From assembly GCF_001598055.1 (NCBI RefSeq), contig NZ_CP014844.1:3065642-3129641 (forward strand): a DNA stretch of 64,000 nucleotides, given 5' to 3'. A program made the position numbers and the translations under genes. The DNA is from Cupriavidus nantongensis. GTDB lineage: Bacteria; Pseudomonadota; Gammaproteobacteria; Burkholderiales; Burkholderiaceae. The notes under the pieces were generated by a model. That model searched no databases. It saw only the letters and a program-made list of their open reading frames with translations, and was not told the origin of the DNA. Shown piece by piece: positions 36,829 to 44,711 of the stretch; the stretch's first letter is position 1; the number at the start of each line of letters is the position of its first letter.

Positions 36829-37386
36829 TTACGCCTTGGCGGCGCGGGGAGTCGCGTTCGCGGCCGTGGCCGACGCGGCTGCGGCGGTCTTGGCGAAGTT
36901 GGCCTTGGCGACTTCTGCGGTCTGCTTGGCGGCGTCCTGGAACGACTGGTAGGTGTTGTTGGCCGCGGCAACGCCGGACTGCAGCAGCGCGGTCAGCGCT
37001 TCCGAGCCGGCCGGCGCGTTTTTCACGAAGGTGTCGACGAAAGCCTGGACGTTGCGGTTGTGCTGCTCGTACTGGGCCTCGACGGCCTTGCTCAGCTGCG
37101 CCTGGGTGTCCGCGGCGATTTCATAGACGTGGCGCGCATACGCCACCGCCTTCTCGGCAGCCGGCTGAGCCTGGCTGCCCTGGGCCGCGAACACTTCGCG
37201 CACATCCTTGCCGGCCAGCACCGCTTCGACGTTCACCTGGCCTTCGGCGAGCGTGGTCCTGATGGTCTGCAGGTTCAGCTCGGTCAGCTTCTGGAAACCT
37301 TCGAATGCCGTGTTCGTCAGCGCAAACAAATGGCTCACGTTGGACTTCTGCGCCGCAGCAAATTGTTCGGGCGTAAAAGGGGACAT
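36829..37386 (-). CDS. phaP: Phasin family protein
   Basis: A 185-aa amphipathic alpha-helical protein of the Phasin_2 family that coats PHB granules. MSPFTPEQFAAAQKSNVSHLFALTNTAFEGFQKLTELNLQ is the typical start; the C-terminus is Ala/Lys-rich. The start at 37386 has an AGGAG site; the longer upstream frame is not supported. It is upstream of phaB on the same strand with a 263-bp gap, so the two may have separate promoters. Confidence 0.92.
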   Translation of the reverse strand: MSPFTPEQFAAAQKSNVSHLFALTNTAFEGFQKLTELNLQTIRTTLAEGQVNVEAVLAGKDVREVFAAQGSQAQPAAEKAVAYARHVYEIAADTQAQLSKAVEAQYEQHNRNVQAFVDTFVKNAPAGSEALTALLQSGVAAANNTYQSFQDAAKQTAEVAKANFAKTAAAASATAANATPRAAKA

Positions 37387-37676
37387 GCAGATCTCCTGTG
37401 GGTGGATCGGGACGGAATGGCGCACCGGCGTTGGCGCTCGGTCACGGCAACGCGTGCCCACCGTGCCTCGCCGCCAATCTTGCAGCGCACCATCGAACCC
37501 GCATCCTAGAGTGTTTACTCCAATTCAGGCCCTAGGGATAAACCCAAAAAGTATTGAAGACAGGACAAGAAAGGTGCGGCCTCCGGCGCTAAAGTTACAA
37601 GTACTTACGGTGTATCGATGCACCGCATGACAGGTGTAAGGCGGGCTTAACGCGGCCGCTGGGCGCACAAAGCAAA
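37387..37676. other. Phasin promoter region
   Basis: This holds the minus-strand promoter of the phasin gene. An AT-richer patch lies at about 37500-37610. No obvious PhaR-type repeated operator or clean -35/-10 pair is visible to me. Confidence 0.4.
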
Positions 37677-37700
37677 AAACCGCAGCCGAAGCTGCGGTTT
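37677..37700 (-). terminator. Intrinsic terminator after malate synthase
   Basis: AAACCGCAGC pairs with GCTGCGGTTT around a CGAA loop; on the minus strand a run of six T follows. It ends the haloacid dehalogenase-aceB unit. Confidence 0.85.
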
Positions 37701-37722
37701 CCGCTTGCAAGTGCCAGGTCGC

Positions 37723-39309
37723 TCAGACTTCTTCGTACAGCGGCAGCGTCAGGAACTCGGCAAAGTCCTCCGACGTCGACATCTGCTCGAAAATCTCGGC
37801 GGCGCGGTCATAGGTGCTGGTGTCGCCACCAACGAGTTCCTTGACCTTGGCCAGCTCTTCCGGGATCAGCTTGCGCACCAGTTCGGCCGTGACCTTGGTG
37901 CCGTCTTCCAGCTTGCCCTTGGGCGAGCGGATCCACTGCCACACCTGCGAGCGCGAGATCTCGGCGGTGGCGGCATCTTCCATCAGGTTGTGGATCGGCA
38001 CGCAGCCGTTGCCGGCCAGCCAGGCGCCCAGGTAATGGATGCCGACGTTGATGTTCATGCGCAGACCGTGCTCGGTGATCGGCGTTTCCGGCTGGAAGTT
38101 CAGCAGGTCGGCGCCCTTCACCTGCACGTCCGGACGCTGCTTCTCGAACTGGTTCGGCTTGTCGCCCAGCACCGCGACGAATTCCTTCATCGCCGGCTCG
38201 ACCAGGCCCGGGTGGGCCACCCAGCCGCCGTCGTAGCCATCGGTGGCGTCGCGGCGCTTGTCGTTGATGATGCCTTCCATGGCGATCGCGTTTTTCTCCG
38301 GATCGTTCTTGATCGGGATCAGTGCGCTCATGCCGCCGATCGCGGGCGCGCCGCGGTGGTGGCAGGTCTTGAGCAGCAGCAGCGCGTACGAGCGCATGAA
38401 CGGCGCGGTCATGGTGACCTTGGCGCGGTCGGCCAGGCAGAAGTCCTTGTCGTTCTTGAACTTCTTGATGCACGAGAAGATGTAGTCCCAGCGGCCGGCA
38501 TTCAGGCCGGCGCTGTGCTCGCGCAGCTCATACAGGATTTCGTCCATCTCGAACGCGGCGAGGATGGTCTCGATCAGCACGGTGGCCTTGATGGTGCCTT
38601 GCGGCAGGCCGATTTCGTTCTGCGCCATCACGAAGATGTCGTTCCACAGGCGCGCTTCCAGATGGCTTTCCATCTTCGGCAGGTAGAAGAACGGGCCGGC
38701 GCCGCGGGCGATCTGTTCCTTGGCGTTGTGGAACAGGAACAGCGCGAAGTCGAAGATGCCGCCCGAGACGCGCTTGCCGTCGATGGTGACGTGCTTCTCG
38801 TCCAGGTGCCAGCCGCGCGGGCGCACCTGCAGCGTGGCGATCTTGTCGTTCAGCTTGTATTGCTTGCCCTTGGATTCCAGCGTCAGCGTGCGGCGCACCG
38901 CGGCCTTCAGGTTGACCTGGCCCTGCAGCTGGTTGTGCCAGTTGGGGGTGTTGGAATCCTCGAAGTCGGTCATGTAGCTGTCAGCGCCCGAGTTGAAGGC
39001 GTTGATCACCATCTTGGCTTCGACCGGGCCGGTGATTTCCACGCGGCGGCATTCCAGCGCCTTGGGCACCGGCGCGACCTTCCAGTCGCCTTCGCGGATG
39101 CTCTTGGTTTCCGGCAGGAAGTCGGGCACCTCGCCGGCGTCCAGGCGCTTGGCGCGCGCGACGCGCGCGGCCAGCAGTTCCTGACGGCGCGGCTCGAAGG
39201 CGCGGTGCAGCTTGTCTACCAGGGCCAGGGCTTCCGGCGTGAGGATATCTTCGTAGGCCGGCAGGATTTCGCCGGTAATCTTCATGCCCGCGGGCAGCGT
39301 GATAGCCAT
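37723..39309 (-). CDS. aceB: Malate synthase A
   Basis: A 528-aa glyoxylate-cycle enzyme condensing glyoxylate with acetyl-CoA to malate. It is the short A isoform. VAPVPKALECRRVEITGPVEAKMVINAFNSGAD, TDFEDSNTPNW and GLPQGTIKATVLIETILAAFEMDEI (substrate/Mg site) are diagnostic, and the C-terminus shows ATAEISRSQVWQWI. It follows a haloacid dehalogenase gene by 51 bp, with a LysR regulator divergent, which suggests control by a C2 substrate. Confidence 0.96.
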   Translation of the reverse strand: MAITLPAGMKITGEILPAYEDILTPEALALVDKLHRAFEPRRQELLAARVARAKRLDAGEVPDFLPETKSIREGDWKVAPVPKALECRRVEITGPVEAKMVINAFNSGADSYMTDFEDSNTPNWHNQLQGQVNLKAAVRRTLTLESKGKQYKLNDKIATLQVRPRGWHLDEKHVTIDGKRVSGGIFDFALFLFHNAKEQIARGAGPFFYLPKMESHLEARLWNDIFVMAQNEIGLPQGTIKATVLIETILAAFEMDEILYELREHSAGLNAGRWDYIFSCIKKFKNDKDFCLADRAKVTMTAPFMRSYALLLLKTCHHRGAPAIGGMSALIPIKNDPEKNAIAMEGIINDKRRDATDGYDGGWVAHPGLVEPAMKEFVAVLGDKPNQFEKQRPDVQVKGADLLNFQPETPITEHGLRMNINVGIHYLGAWLAGNGCVPIHNLMEDAATAEISRSQVWQWIRSPKGKLEDGTKVTAELVRKLIPEELAKVKELVGGDTSTYDRAAEIFEQMSTSEDFAEFLTLPLYEEV

Positions 39310-39360
39310 CAGTGTTCTCCTGTTAAACGATAGCGATAGCTTTGGTTGTTGGGCGCCCTG

Positions 39361-40062
39361 CTATGCCGCCACGCCATGGGCGCGGACGAATTCGAGCAGG
39401 TCGTTCATGTCGTGCCCGGTGCCGGAGGGGGCTACGTCGAGCCGCTCCGCCGGATGGCCGGCACGGTTGATCCAGAAAGTGGTGTAGCCATACCAGGTGG
39501 CGCCGCAGGCGTCCCAGCCGTTGGACGAGACGAACAGCATCTGCTGCGCCTCCAGGCCAAAGGCCAGCGGCCCCAGCGCATAGGCGGCGGGCGCGGTCTT
39601 GTACTGGCGCACTGCATCGACCGACAGCACATGGTCGAACAGCCCATGCATGCCGGCGCTCTTGACCGAGATGTCGAGCATCTCCGCGTTGCCGTTGGAC
39701 AGGATGCCCAGCGGCAGCCCCGCCTTGCGCAGGCGCTTGAGCGCGCCCAGGTTTTCCGGGAACGCCGACAGGCACGCGTATTCCTTCAGCAGCTGCGCCT
39801 CGGTCGCTTCATCCAGCATCAAGCCCAGGCGCTCGGCAGCGTAGCGCAGCGCGTCCACGGTGATGGCCCAGAACGGCTTGTAGCGCGCGCCGTCGGGCGC
39901 GGCCATGGTGCGGATGCGCGTGTAGTCGATCTGGCGGTCGCGCCACAGCAGCGCCAGCGCCTCGCCGCGGCCCGGGAACAGCTGCTCCGCGCGCGCGGTG
40001 ACGGAATACACGTCGAACAGCGTGCCATAGGCATCGAAGACGACGGCGCGGATCTTGTTCAT
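39361..40062 (-). CDS. Haloacid dehalogenase, type II (HAD superfamily)
   Basis: A 233-aa HAD hydrolase of the (S)-2-haloacid dehalogenase type. The nucleophile Asp is in VVFDAYGTLFDVYSV; LSNGNAEML and VSSNGWDACGATWYGYTTFWINR are the type II marks, the last being the acid-binding loop. Such enzymes convert 2-haloacids to 2-hydroxyacids. The start at 40062 is chosen over a longer frame reaching into the promoter. It lies in front of aceB on the same strand, giving a haloacid-to-glycolate/glyoxylate theme. Confidence 0.9.
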   Translation of the reverse strand: MNKIRAVVFDAYGTLFDVYSVTARAEQLFPGRGEALALLWRDRQIDYTRIRTMAAPDGARYKPFWAITVDALRYAAERLGLMLDEATEAQLLKEYACLSAFPENLGALKRLRKAGLPLGILSNGNAEMLDISVKSAGMHGLFDHVLSVDAVRQYKTAPAAYALGPLAFGLEAQQMLFVSSNGWDACGATWYGYTTFWINRAGHPAERLDVAPSGTGHDMNDLLEFVRAHGVAA

Positions 40063-40366
40063 GGGAGCCTGGACAACCTGCAACGGTACGGGGCGACTTA
40101 TGGGCCGACTGGGTGAGCGGCGGCCAGACCACGGCTGCGTGGCTCTGTACACCATTGAATGCATCGAATTGTAGGGAGACGCTGCAGTGCGGCAAAGTGG
40201 CCGCCGGTCACTTGATCTTTTACTTTTACACAACTAATCTTGGCTGACTAAAACAAAACTCCGCACCAAATCCTCTCCACTGGTGATCACAGGCCTGCTG
40301 AGGCACCCTGTGCGTGGCCAGCGCAGCACCATGCGGGATCTCCCGCGCATATCAGGCGAAACATTC
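40063..40366. promoter_or_regulatory. Divergent control region (HAD-aceB / LysR)
   Basis: A weak plus-strand promoter can be drawn: TTGATC (40212-40217), 17-bp spacer, TAATCT (40235-40240). Over it lies an imperfect inverted repeat CTAATC...GACTAA of LysR-box shape. Hexamers match only partly, so the exact sites are uncertain, but this gap is where the LysR protein would act. Confidence 0.35.
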
Positions 40367-41317
40367 GTGGACCATTTCAAACAACTGGAGACCTTTGTAT
40401 CCGTCGCCTCGCGCGGCAGCCTGTCCGCCGCCGCCGCGGCCGAGGGTGTGGCGCCCGCGATCATCGGCCGGCGCATCGACGCACTGGAAGAGCGGCTGGG
40501 CGTCAAGCTGCTGGTGCGGACCACGCGCAAGATCAGCCTGACCTTCGAAGGCTCGGCGTTCCTGGAAGACTGCCAGCGCATCCTGAACGACCTGCACAAC
40601 GCCGAGGCCAGCGTCTCGGCCGGCGGCGTCAAGGCCAGCGGCCACCTGCGCGTGACCGCGCCGGCCGGCTACGGGCGCAAGCACGTGGCGCCGCTGGTGC
40701 CGCTGTTTATCGAGTCGCACCCGGACGTGTCGATCACGCTGGACCTGTCCGATCGCGTGGTCGACCTGGTCAACGAAGGCTTCGACTGCGCCATCCGGCT
40801 GGGCGACCTGCCCGATTCCAGCCTGGTCTCGATCCGGCTGGCCGAGACCCGCCGCGTGGTGGTGGCCGCGCCGGAATACCTGGCCCGCGCCGGGCGCCCG
40901 GACACGCCCGAGGACCTGCAGCGCCATAACTGCCTGGCCTTCGGCGCCAGCGCCAACATGCAGCGCGGCTGGGTGTTCCAGGAAGAAGGCCGCGCCGTGA
41001 CCGTGAAGGTGGGCGGCACCATGGAATGCAGCGACGGCGCGGTGCTGCACGAGTGGTGCCTGCAGGGCAACGGGCTGGCGTGGCGCTCGTGGTGGGAAGT
41101 CGGCAGCGAGATTGCCAGCGGACGGCTGGTGACGGTGCTGGACGAATTCCAGGCGCCGCCGATCGGCATCCATGCGGTGTTCCCGCAGCGCAAGCACCTG
41201 CCGTTGCGGGTGCGGCTGTTTATCGACCACCTGAAGAACACCTACGGCAATCCGTCCTACTGGCGGCGCGCCGAGCAGGTTTGCGCGCTGCCCATGACGG
41301 AGGTGCTGGCGGACTAG
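40367..41317 (+). CDS. LysR-family transcriptional regulator
   Basis: A 316-aa regulator with an N-terminal winged HTH (residues 1-60: FKQLETFVSVASRGSLSAAAAAEGVAPAIIGRRIDALEERLGVKLLVRTTRKISLT) and a periplasmic-binding-like effector domain from about 90. The GTG at 40367 gives the usual family length; frames at 40283 or 40331 add an unusual tail. It is divergent from the haloacid dehalogenase-aceB unit and probably regulates it. Effector unknown; a C2 acid is a reasonable guess. Confidence 0.88.
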   Translation: MDHFKQLETFVSVASRGSLSAAAAAEGVAPAIIGRRIDALEERLGVKLLVRTTRKISLTFEGSAFLEDCQRILNDLHNAEASVSAGGVKASGHLRVTAPAGYGRKHVAPLVPLFIESHPDVSITLDLSDRVVDLVNEGFDCAIRLGDLPDSSLVSIRLAETRRVVVAAPEYLARAGRPDTPEDLQRHNCLAFGASANMQRGWVFQEEGRAVTVKVGGTMECSDGAVLHEWCLQGNGLAWRSWWEVGSEIASGRLVTVLDEFQAPPIGIHAVFPQRKHLPLRVRLFIDHLKNTYGNPSYWRRAEQVCALPMTEVLAD

Positions 41318-41486
41318 CCACGGTGGCGGGCTTGCGGCCCTTCGGATGCCATTGACATTACGCAATGACCTTCTCGGCACACTGACTACAATGAATTCAA
41401 GACAGGCGCTGCCCGGCGCCGCGGCGATGCCGCGAAGCGGCGGGCCACCGCCCTGCCCCGACCCCTAGTCAGCAAAGGAGCCCCGC

Positions 41487-41921
41487 ATGTTCCAACATAT
41501 CCTGCTTCCCACCGACGGCTCGGAACTCTCCAAGAAAGCCATCAACGGCGGACTGGAGCTCGCCAAGGCCATCGGCGCGCGCGTCACGGCCTATGTCTGC
41601 CTGGAGGAATACCCGTACACGCCGTTCAGCGAAATCGTGGTCGAGGCCCCGCAGGCATTCAAGGACCGCATCGAGAACCAGGCCAAGCTGTATCTGAAGG
41701 AAGTCGAAAACCTGGCCACGGCGGCCGGCGTGACCTTCGACGCCGACATGTCGACCTTCGCCGTGCCCTACCTTGGCATCATCGACGCCGCCGAGCGCCA
41801 CGGCTGCGACGTGATCTTCATGGCCTCGCACGGCCGGCGCGGACTGTCAGGCCTGCTGCTCGGCAGCGAGACGCAAAAGGTGCTGACGCATACCGACATC
41901 CCGGTGATCGTCTACCGCTGA
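41487..41921 (+). CDS. Universal stress protein (UspA family)
   Basis: A 144-aa cytoplasmic Usp domain protein. MFQHILLPTDGSELSKKAINGGLELAKAIGA is the opening strand and helix; the ATP-binding signature G-2x-G-9x-G(S/T) is seen as ASHGRRGLSGLLLGSETQKVLTH. It is monocistronic with a strong terminator after it, and is the last chromosomal gene before the ICE. Confidence 0.95.
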   Translation: MFQHILLPTDGSELSKKAINGGLELAKAIGARVTAYVCLEEYPYTPFSEIVVEAPQAFKDRIENQAKLYLKEVENLATAAGVTFDADMSTFAVPYLGIIDAAERHGCDVIFMASHGRRGLSGLLLGSETQKVLTHTDIPVIVYR

Positions 41922-41945
41922 ACCCCGGCGCAGCGCGCGCCAAAG

Positions 41946-41990
41946 CAAAACCGCCCGCACCGGCATGACACCGGTGCGGGCGGTTTTTTG
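41946..41990 (+). terminator. Intrinsic terminator of the stress-protein gene
   Basis: A long stem (AAAACCGCCCGCACCGG with CCGGTGCGGGCGGTTTT) with a 7-nt loop, followed by T-rich DNA. The U-tract carries the possible ICE insertion site. Confidence 0.9.
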
Positions 41991-41991
41991 T
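41984..41991. other. Candidate left attachment site of the ICE
   Basis: TTTTTTGT lies in the T-run of the terminator, 175 bp before the integrase start. It fits the T-rich octamer (TTTTTYRT as I recall) reported for Tn4371-family ICE insertions. The other end is not in the window, so the direct repeat cannot be checked. Confidence 0.35.
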
Positions 41992-42165
41992 TTGACGATG
42001 ACCCCAGCCCGGTACTTCGCTGGACTGCGCCGTAGTTCTATACAGCAGGTTTATCAATAACTTACGCGCGTCCATCATATGCCGGTGCTTTCTGAAACCT
42101 GACCCGGCTTCCCCTCTTGCCGCTCCTATGTGGCTCCTGGAACCGGGTCGTTCCGAGGAGTCATC

Positions 42166-43371
42166 ATGGCAAAGATCAAGCTCACCAAGACCGCCGTGGA
42201 GGCGACGCAACCCCAGGCCAAGGACGTCGAACTGCGGGACACCGTGGTGCCCGGCTTCCTGTGCAAGATCACCCCGGCGGGCCGCAAGGTGTTCATGCTC
42301 CAGTACCGCACGAACTCCGGGCAGTCCCGCAAGCCCTCGCTGGGGCTGCTCGGGGAACTGACCGTGGAGCAGGCCCGCGTCATGGCACAGGACTGGCTGG
42401 CCGAGGTTCGTCGGGGCGGCGATCCTGGCGGTGCCAAGGCCGAGGCGCGCAAGGCGCCTACGGTGGCCGAGTTGTGCAAGAAGTTCATGACCGACTATTC
42501 CGAAAAGCGCAACAAGCCCAGCACGCGGCGCGGCTACCAGGCCGTCATCGACCGTTGCATCGTCCCGATGCTGGGCCGCAAGAAGGTGCAGGACGTGAAG
42601 CGCCCCGACATTGCCGGGTTGATGGAGAAGTTGGCCTACAAGCCGGCCGAGGCGAACAACGCCTTCGGTGTGCTGCGCAAGATGTTCAACTTGGCCGAAG
42701 TGTGGGGCTACCGCCCTGACGGCACGAACCCGTGCCGCCATGTTCCGATGTTCCCGCCCGGCAAGGAAACGCGGCTCATCGTGGACGATGAAATGGCGCT
42801 GATCTTCCGACACCTGGACAAGCTGGAGGCGGAAGGGCTGGAGAACTACGTCATCCCGCTGGCGATCCGCCTGCAATTCGAGTTCGCTGGGCGTCGCTCC
42901 GAAATCTGCACCCTCGAATGGGCTTGGGTCGATCTGGAGAACCGGCGCGTGGTCTGGCCTGATAGCAAGACCGGCGGCATGTCCAAACCCATGAGTGCGG
43001 AAGCCTATCGGCTGCTTTCGACAGCTCCACGCCGGGAAGGCTGCCCCTATGTCCTGCCTTCGCCCCACGACCCGGACAAGCACCTGACCTTTGGCGAGCA
43101 CTATGGCGGCTGGTGCCGGGTGCTCAAGGCCGCCGGCGTGCCGCACGTCGGCACGCACGGCATCCGCCACCGCTCGACGACCGACATTGCCAATTCGGGC
43201 GTACCCACCAAAGTAGGCATGAAGCTGACGGGCCACAAGACCGTGGCGATGTTCATGCACTACGTCCACACCGAGGACAAGCCGGTGCGCGATGCGGCTG
43301 AGCTGGTGGCCAGCCGAAGGCAGGCCATCACGGGTGCGCGGCAACGCCAGCCGCAGGAGGCAACGGCATGA
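42166..43371 (+). CDS. int: Tyrosine site-specific integrase of the ICE
   Basis: A 401-aa phage-type integrase. An N-terminal DUF4102-like arm domain (ELRDTVVPGFLCKITPAGRKVFMLQYR) is followed by the core-binding SAM-like domain (~95-190) and the catalytic domain. Catalytic residues are Arg in FAGRRSEICTLEW, HGIRHRS (HxxR), LTGHKT (GH) and Tyr in FMHYVHTE. GAGGAG precedes 42166. It closely resembles Tn4371-family integrases that catalyse ICE excision and insertion. Its stop overlaps the next gene (ATGA). Confidence 0.93.
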   Translation: MAKIKLTKTAVEATQPQAKDVELRDTVVPGFLCKITPAGRKVFMLQYRTNSGQSRKPSLGLLGELTVEQARVMAQDWLAEVRRGGDPGGAKAEARKAPTVAELCKKFMTDYSEKRNKPSTRRGYQAVIDRCIVPMLGRKKVQDVKRPDIAGLMEKLAYKPAEANNAFGVLRKMFNLAEVWGYRPDGTNPCRHVPMFPPGKETRLIVDDEMALIFRHLDKLEAEGLENYVIPLAIRLQFEFAGRRSEICTLEWAWVDLENRRVVWPDSKTGGMSKPMSAEAYRLLSTAPRREGCPYVLPSPHDPDKHLTFGEHYGGWCRVLKAAGVPHVGTHGIRHRSTTDIANSGVPTKVGMKLTGHKTVAMFMHYVHTEDKPVRDAAELVASRRQAITGARQRQPQEATA

Positions 43372-44531
43372 GCAGCAAGCAATCGTCCGCAGTGACGGTC
43401 AGGGCTGCCGCCTTGCCTGCCGGCTACGCCGGCATCCACGGCGGCATCGTGGAACTGCTCGACGCTGCACGCCGCGCCACGGCGCGCAGCGTCAACGCGC
43501 TGATGACCGCCAGCTATTGGGAAATCGGCCGCCGCATCGTGGAGGCCGAGCAACAGGGCAAACGCCGCGCAGGGTACGGCGAGCAGTTGATCGAGCGGCT
43601 GTCGGCTGACCTGACCGCGCAGTTCGGGCGCGGGTTCAGCCGCCCGAACTTGCAGCAGATGCGGTCGTTCTTCCTGACCTGGCCAATTCGCCAGACAGTG
43701 TCTAGCGAATCTTCCCCAGCGCCGTCGCAAGGGCATTCCCTGCTGGCGCAGGGGCGCCCTGGGCGGCTGGACGAACTGGCCCAGGTCTTCCCCTTGCCGT
43801 GGTCGGCCTATGTGCGGCTGCTGATGGTCAAAGATGACCACGCGCGCCAGTTCTACGAAGCCGAAGCCCTGCGCGGCGGCTGGAGCGTGCGCCAGCTCGA
43901 CCGGCAAATCGACAGCCAGTTCTACGAGCGCACGGCGCTGTCGAAGAATAAGGCGGCGATGCTGGTCAAGTGCGCCGTACCGAAGCCGGCCGATGCCGTG
44001 ACGGTCGATGATGCGATCAAAGACCCGCTCGTGCTGGAGTTCCTCGACCTCAAGGACGAGTATTCAGAATCCGACCTCGAACACGCCTTGATTCGCCGGC
44101 TAGAGGATTTTCTGCTCGAACTTGGCGATGGCTTCACCTTCGTCGGGCGGCAGCGTCGCTTGCGCATCGACCAGACGTGGTATCGCGTCGATCTGCTATT
44201 TTTCCATCGTCGCTTGCGCTGCCTGGTCATCATCGACTTGAAGCTCGGTGCGTTGACGCATGCCGATGTGGGCCAGATGCACTTGTATTGCAACTATGCG
44301 AAGGAGCACTGGACGTTCCCCGAGGAAAACCCGCCCGTGGGCCTGATCCTCTGCGCCGACAAGGGACACGCCTTGGCGCGGTATGCGCTGGAAGGCTTGC
44401 CCAACAAGGTGATGGCGGCGAACTACAAGATGGTGCTGCCGGATGCCGAAGTGCTGCAAAAGGAGTTGGAGAAAACGCGGCGGCTGATCGAGTCTCGCGG
44501 GACGATGGCCCCGAATAAGCGCAAGAGATAG
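43368..44531 (+). CDS. PDDEXK nuclease-domain protein, YhcG/DUF1016 family
   Basis: A 387-aa protein. The N-terminal half is the DUF1016 helical domain (ALMTASYWEIGRRIVEAEQQGKRRAGYG; GFSRPNLQQMRSFF). The C-terminal half carries the PD-(D/E)xK core, YRVDLLFFHRRLRCLVIIDLKLGALTHADVGQM, with Asp in VDLL and DLK as active-site residues. YhcG proteins are frequent in defence islands and some have antiphage or transposon-related roles. It overlaps int by 4 bp, so it may be expressed with the integrase. Confidence 0.9.
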   Translation: MSSKQSSAVTVRAAALPAGYAGIHGGIVELLDAARRATARSVNALMTASYWEIGRRIVEAEQQGKRRAGYGEQLIERLSADLTAQFGRGFSRPNLQQMRSFFLTWPIRQTVSSESSPAPSQGHSLLAQGRPGRLDELAQVFPLPWSAYVRLLMVKDDHARQFYEAEALRGGWSVRQLDRQIDSQFYERTALSKNKAAMLVKCAVPKPADAVTVDDAIKDPLVLEFLDLKDEYSESDLEHALIRRLEDFLLELGDGFTFVGRQRRLRIDQTWYRVDLLFFHRRLRCLVIIDLKLGALTHADVGQMHLYCNYAKEHWTFPEENPPVGLILCADKGHALARYALEGLPNKVMAANYKMVLPDAEVLQKELEKTRRLIESRGTMAPNKRKR

Positions 44532-44711
44532 CCGGGTCTACCAGAACGAGGCAAATGAGTTCGGCCAACGGCACCAGCTTTGCCTAGCCAGTGCAGATTG
44601 AACGCAACTGCGGGCAGATCGATCAGCCTCCCGTGTACGGGGGCGAGGTGGAGGCCGACGCAACCACCCCGATAGTTCCCCATACGGGCCGTTGCACATC
44701 GGCTTGATGGG

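Noticed and set aside
42130..42165. Longer integrase N-terminus
   Set aside because: The 12 extra codons lack a ribosome-binding site, whereas GAGGAG lies before 42166.
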